Below are positions 4,907 to 7,148 of a stretch of 7,148 nt of DNA, piece after piece. Under the pieces are notes generated by a model. The model did not search any database and was not told the DNA's origin. It was given only the letters and a program-made list of their open reading frames with translations. Position 1 is the first letter of the stretch. Each line of letters begins with the position of its first letter. Origin of the DNA: a bacterium (GTDB lineage Bacteria; UBP13; UBA5359); the NCBI GenBank assembly GCA_028699365.1, contig JAQVUQ010000139.1, forward strand, positions 1 through 7,148, written 5' to 3'. The translations under genes and the position numbers were made by a program.

Positions 4907-6016
4907 ATGAAAGGGAAGAAAACTATCAACGGCTCCGAGTCACTGCCGCAAAGAATCAAAGCGGATATTCTTACGCGTCTCGCTTCCGGGTGGCTGATGC
5001 CCCATGCCAAATTCCCATCAGAGCAGAGCATTGCCGATGAATACGGCGTAAGCCGTATAACCGCCCGGCATGCCATACTGGATTTGATAAACGAAGGAGT
5101 GCTGACCAGAGAATCCCGTAAAGGCACTTATGTTGCGGAGATTGAGGAAAAAGCTACTGTTTCGGATAGTAAAGAGCTGAACGCCGTACTGCTTATAGTT
5201 CCTGACCTTGGTATATCCTACTATTACAGAGTGATAGACGGTATATATACAACACTCCGTCGAAGCGGCTACGACATCGTTCTGCGTCTGACATCCGATG
5301 ATTCTCTTCTGGAGCGAAGTTACCTGGAAACCGCTGAAAGCATGGGTATAAAAGGCGTCATTCTCATAGGCCAGACATACACCGGCATAAATGTCGATGC
5401 CATTAGAAATATTAATGCGCGATTGCCTTTCGTAATGCTGGATATAAGCATCGATGAAGCCGGCTGTGATACTGTGCATAGTGATGACGTACATGGTGCC
5501 TACCTGGTAACAAAGCACCTTATTGAATTGGGGCATCGAAGAATAGCACATCTGTCAGCGGTTGACGATCGCCTTGCCGGTTATACGCAGGCGCTGGAGG
5601 AGAAGGGGTTAGCTTACGATCCCGAGCTTGTGCGGCAAACCCATTGGTCTGTGGAAGAGGGCTACAGCGAAACATATAAGCTTATGCGGAACAACCGTGA
5701 CGTAACCGCTGTTTTTGCCGCAAACGATGCGCTGGCAGCCGGTGCCTACAAAGCTCTCGTAGATTTGGGTCTTTCAGTACCGGGCCAGGTTGCTCTTGCC
5801 GGTTATGGCGATACCAGCATGGCCAAACATGCTGCTGTTCCACTTACCACAGTTAACCAGGAACCGGTCAAGGCCGGTCATGAAGCTGCCAGACTGCTGA
5901 TAGAGAAGATGCTGCTTATCCGGCCTCTAAGTGCGGTTGAGAATATAGTGGTGCCGGTCAGACTTGTCGTACGTCAGTCGTGCGGCATAAAAGAAGCGCT
6001 TGAAATAGCAAAATAG
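4907..6016 (+). CDS. GntR-LacI chimeric transcriptional repressor (AraR type)
   Basis: A 369-residue regulator. Residues about 13-78 form a GntR winged helix-turn-helix: LPQRIKADI, FPSEQSIADEYGVSRITARH (36-55), and the wing GVLTRESRKGTYVAE. Residues about 90-360 form a LacI/GalR-type periplasmic-binding-protein sensor domain: LNAVLLIVPD, GVILIG, LPFVMLDI, HLIELGHRRIAHLS (204-217), AVFAANDALAAGAYKAL (268-284), VALAGYGD (295-302), PLTTVNQEP. AAGGA (4892-4896) lies 10 bases before the ATG. This domain order is that of AraR from Bacillus subtilis, which represses arabinose genes and releases DNA when it binds sugar. The likely effector here is a sugar made by or fed to the hydrolase pathway; L-arabinose is only one option. 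The shared TGTATTACA sites at 280-309, 401-409 and 4877-4885 are its probable operators. It is the last plus-strand gene, followed by a strong terminator. Confidence 0.88.
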   Translation: MKGKKTINGSESLPQRIKADILTRLASGWLMPHAKFPSEQSIADEYGVSRITARHAILDLINEGVLTRESRKGTYVAEIEEKATVSDSKELNAVLLIVPDLGISYYYRVIDGIYTTLRRSGYDIVLRLTSDDSLLERSYLETAESMGIKGVILIGQTYTGINVDAIRNINARLPFVMLDISIDEAGCDTVHSDDVHGAYLVTKHLIELGHRRIAHLSAVDDRLAGYTQALEEKGLAYDPELVRQTHWSVEEGYSETYKLMRNNRDVTAVFAANDALAAGAYKALVDLGLSVPGQVALAGYGDTSMAKHAAVPLTTVNQEPVKAGHEAARLLIEKMLLIRPLSAVENIVVPVRLVVRQSCGIKEALEIAK

Positions 6017-6045
6017 CCTTGGGTTCTGCGGTTTCAGGTTTAGAA

Positions 6046-6082
6046 AAAAGGCCTCCCGTCGCGTTGTGACGGGAGGCCTTTT
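6046..6082. terminator. Bidirectional intrinsic terminator between convergent genes
   Basis: AAAAGGCCTCCCGTC (6046-6060) pairs without a mismatch with GACGGGAGGCCTTTT (6068-6082) around a 7-base loop. The A-run on the left (6044-6049) and T-run on the right (6079-6082, then a T-rich stretch) give a poly-U tail on both strands. It lies 30 bp after the repressor stop and 21 bp after the stop of the minus-strand gene, so it ends both transcripts. Confidence 0.9.
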
Positions 6083-6102
6083 GTGTATCTATTTTACCCG
6101 GC

Positions 6103-7148
6103 TTATGACAGGCGCAGCACGGCATAGCCATAGCCGCCTGAGACGGATATCAGCAGCCCGTCATTCGATACGATCCTGCTGTGCACCGTTGTCGATGCGG
6201 ACACATCCACGGCGGTTATGGTCTTGCCGACAAACTGTGCCGGCAGTGCCACCTGATGCATTTTAAGGTTCTTGTGATAGTCCAGCACCAGCACGATATC
6301 ATTGCCGTCCATATACCAGGTACAGACCGTGGCATCCGGATCTATGGCCGGATTGATCCAGCAGCGATAGCCTACGGCCTCAAAGTAGCTGTCCGCCGGC
6401 AGACGTCCGTTTACCAATCCGGTCATGCCGTTATCTATGCCGTGGGGATACTGTTTTCGACTGACATACAGAAAAAAGGCATTGTTCACCAGCGTCTTGC
6501 GAATAGCGGGAACGCCTATGCCTCGTAGCTGAGAATAGCCCATCAGGAATCCATGTGACGTGACGCCCTCAACTGTTTTGACCAGTTGTGCGAACCTCTC
6601 CGGCGGATTGTCGGCATCAGACCATGAGTCTGTTCCCAGGCTCAGCGTCTCGATAGTATCCGTTATGTCCTCCATAGTCTGGAAGTTCCATGCTTTGAGT
6701 TTGCCGACGACAGGCTTTGTCTTGGGGATATACTGCCAGAGCCGCCTGCCGCTGCCGCTTTGCACGAAGAGCGGCGCTGCCTGCATAAACCCGACATAGC
6801 CCAGGGCAACGTCTTTATACGTTCTGATCGTATGATATACGGTAACGGCCCCGTTGCCGGCGTAACGATAGGTGATGCAAAAGCGCATATCGGAATCGAT
6901 ACTCGGGTCGTTGAACATCGGCTGGGTTGAACTGCCTGCATGCGCTTTCAGATAATCCACTACGGATGCCAGGTTGGATATATCGTAGGTGTTTGCAATA
7001 TCTACATACTTGCAGGTGTACACTCCGTCGGCCGTAACCTCCGTGGTGCCGTCGAGCAGTACCTTGAAAATGCGGTTCTGGGTCATGGACTCCAACTGGT
7101 TCAGCAGTTTGGCGCTGATACCGATATCGCCGGTATGCACGGCCTTTG
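6103..7148 (-). CDS. Unrecognised protein, 5' end beyond window
   Basis: An open frame on the minus strand of at least 347 residues, ending in TAA (6105-6103). It is still open at the right edge: the frame reads K-A-V-H-T-G-D before a GTG codon at 7140-7138, and no ribosome binding site is visible, so the true start lies outside. The protein is rich in aromatic residues and predicted beta strands, such as FCITYRYAGNGAVTVYHTIR and TVCTWYMDGNDIVLVLDYH. Its last 60 residues (ITAVDVSASTTV, LLISVSGGYGYAVLRLS) resemble the beta-sandwich that closes many glycoside hydrolases. No catalytic motif is recognised. An enzyme or structural protein acting on polysaccharide would fit the neighbourhood, but this is a guess. 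It is convergent to the repressor and shares its terminator, so it belongs to a different transcription unit. Confidence 0.6.
   Translation of the reverse strand, partial: KAVHTGDIGISAKLLNQLESMTQNRIFKVLLDGTTEVTADGVYTCKYVDIANTYDISNLASVVDYLKAHAGSSTQPMFNDPSIDSDMRFCITYRYAGNGAVTVYHTIRTYKDVALGYVGFMQAAPLFVQSGSGRRLWQYIPKTKPVVGKLKAWNFQTMEDITDTIETLSLGTDSWSDADNPPERFAQLVKTVEGVTSHGFLMGYSQLRGIGVPAIRKTLVNNAFFLYVSRKQYPHGIDNGMTGLVNGRLPADSYFEAVGYRCWINPAIDPDATVCTWYMDGNDIVLVLDYHKNLKMHQVALPAQFVGKTITAVDVSASTTVHSRIVSNDGLLISVSGGYGYAVLRLS

Noticed and set aside
4381-5127. Minus-strand frame spanning the M24-repressor junction
   Set aside because: It crosses the repressor promoter and operator and overlaps two recognisable genes in antisense, with no recognisable domain.
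5018-5551. Minus-strand frame opposite the repressor
   Set aside because: Shadow of the conserved winged-helix and sensor domains; no ribosome binding site or domain seen.

Overview
The window looks like a chromosomal carbohydrate-utilisation locus of a Bacillota (Clostridia-like) bacterium. This is inferred from the strong AGGAGG-type ribosome binding site, the TTGACA-type promoters, frequent ATA and AGA/AGG codons, AT-rich intergenic regions and a GntR-LacI chimeric repressor of the AraR type. No ribosomal RNA, tRNA, CRISPR array, transposase or phage gene was seen, and the exact genus cannot be read from the sequence.

Layout. Bases 1-469 hold no convincing gene. They contain a GC-rich hairpin (58-95), a second inverted repeat (178-234), an AT-rich 50-bp near-perfect palindrome (270-319), and a promoter (369-397) whose start point falls inside a 19-bp palindromic operator (396-414). 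Four plus-strand genes follow: a GHL6-like glycoside hydrolase with a GH42-type middle domain (470-2587), a NodB-fold deacetylase or cyclic-amide hydrolase of the HpPgdA/PuuE type (2629-3525), an M24 'pita-bread' hydrolase that has lost most of the usual metal ligands (3676-4836), and a GntR-LacI repressor (4907-6016). A strong bidirectional terminator (6046-6082) separates them from a convergent minus-strand gene of unknown function. That gene is cut by the right edge of the window (6103-7148).

How it works together (inference). The 9-bp core TGTATTACA occurs twice, in opposite orientation, inside the 50-bp palindrome. It occurs again over the predicted start point of the hydrolase gene, and again just downstream of the repressor's own promoter. 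This strongly suggests that the repressor gene controls the hydrolase-deacetylase-M24 operon and itself. The three enzymes show no signal peptide, so they would act in the cytoplasm on an imported glycoside or glycoconjugate that carries an amide, N-acyl, amidino or peptidyl group. This combination of a glycosidase, a PuuE/HpPgdA-like C-N hydrolase and a creatinase-like M24 protein is the most likely undescribed pathway in the window. The substrate is not known.

Between the deacetylase and the M24 gene lies a structured repeat of about 132 bp with perfect 18-bp terminal inverted repeats. It runs into the deacetylase gene and supplies its last codons.
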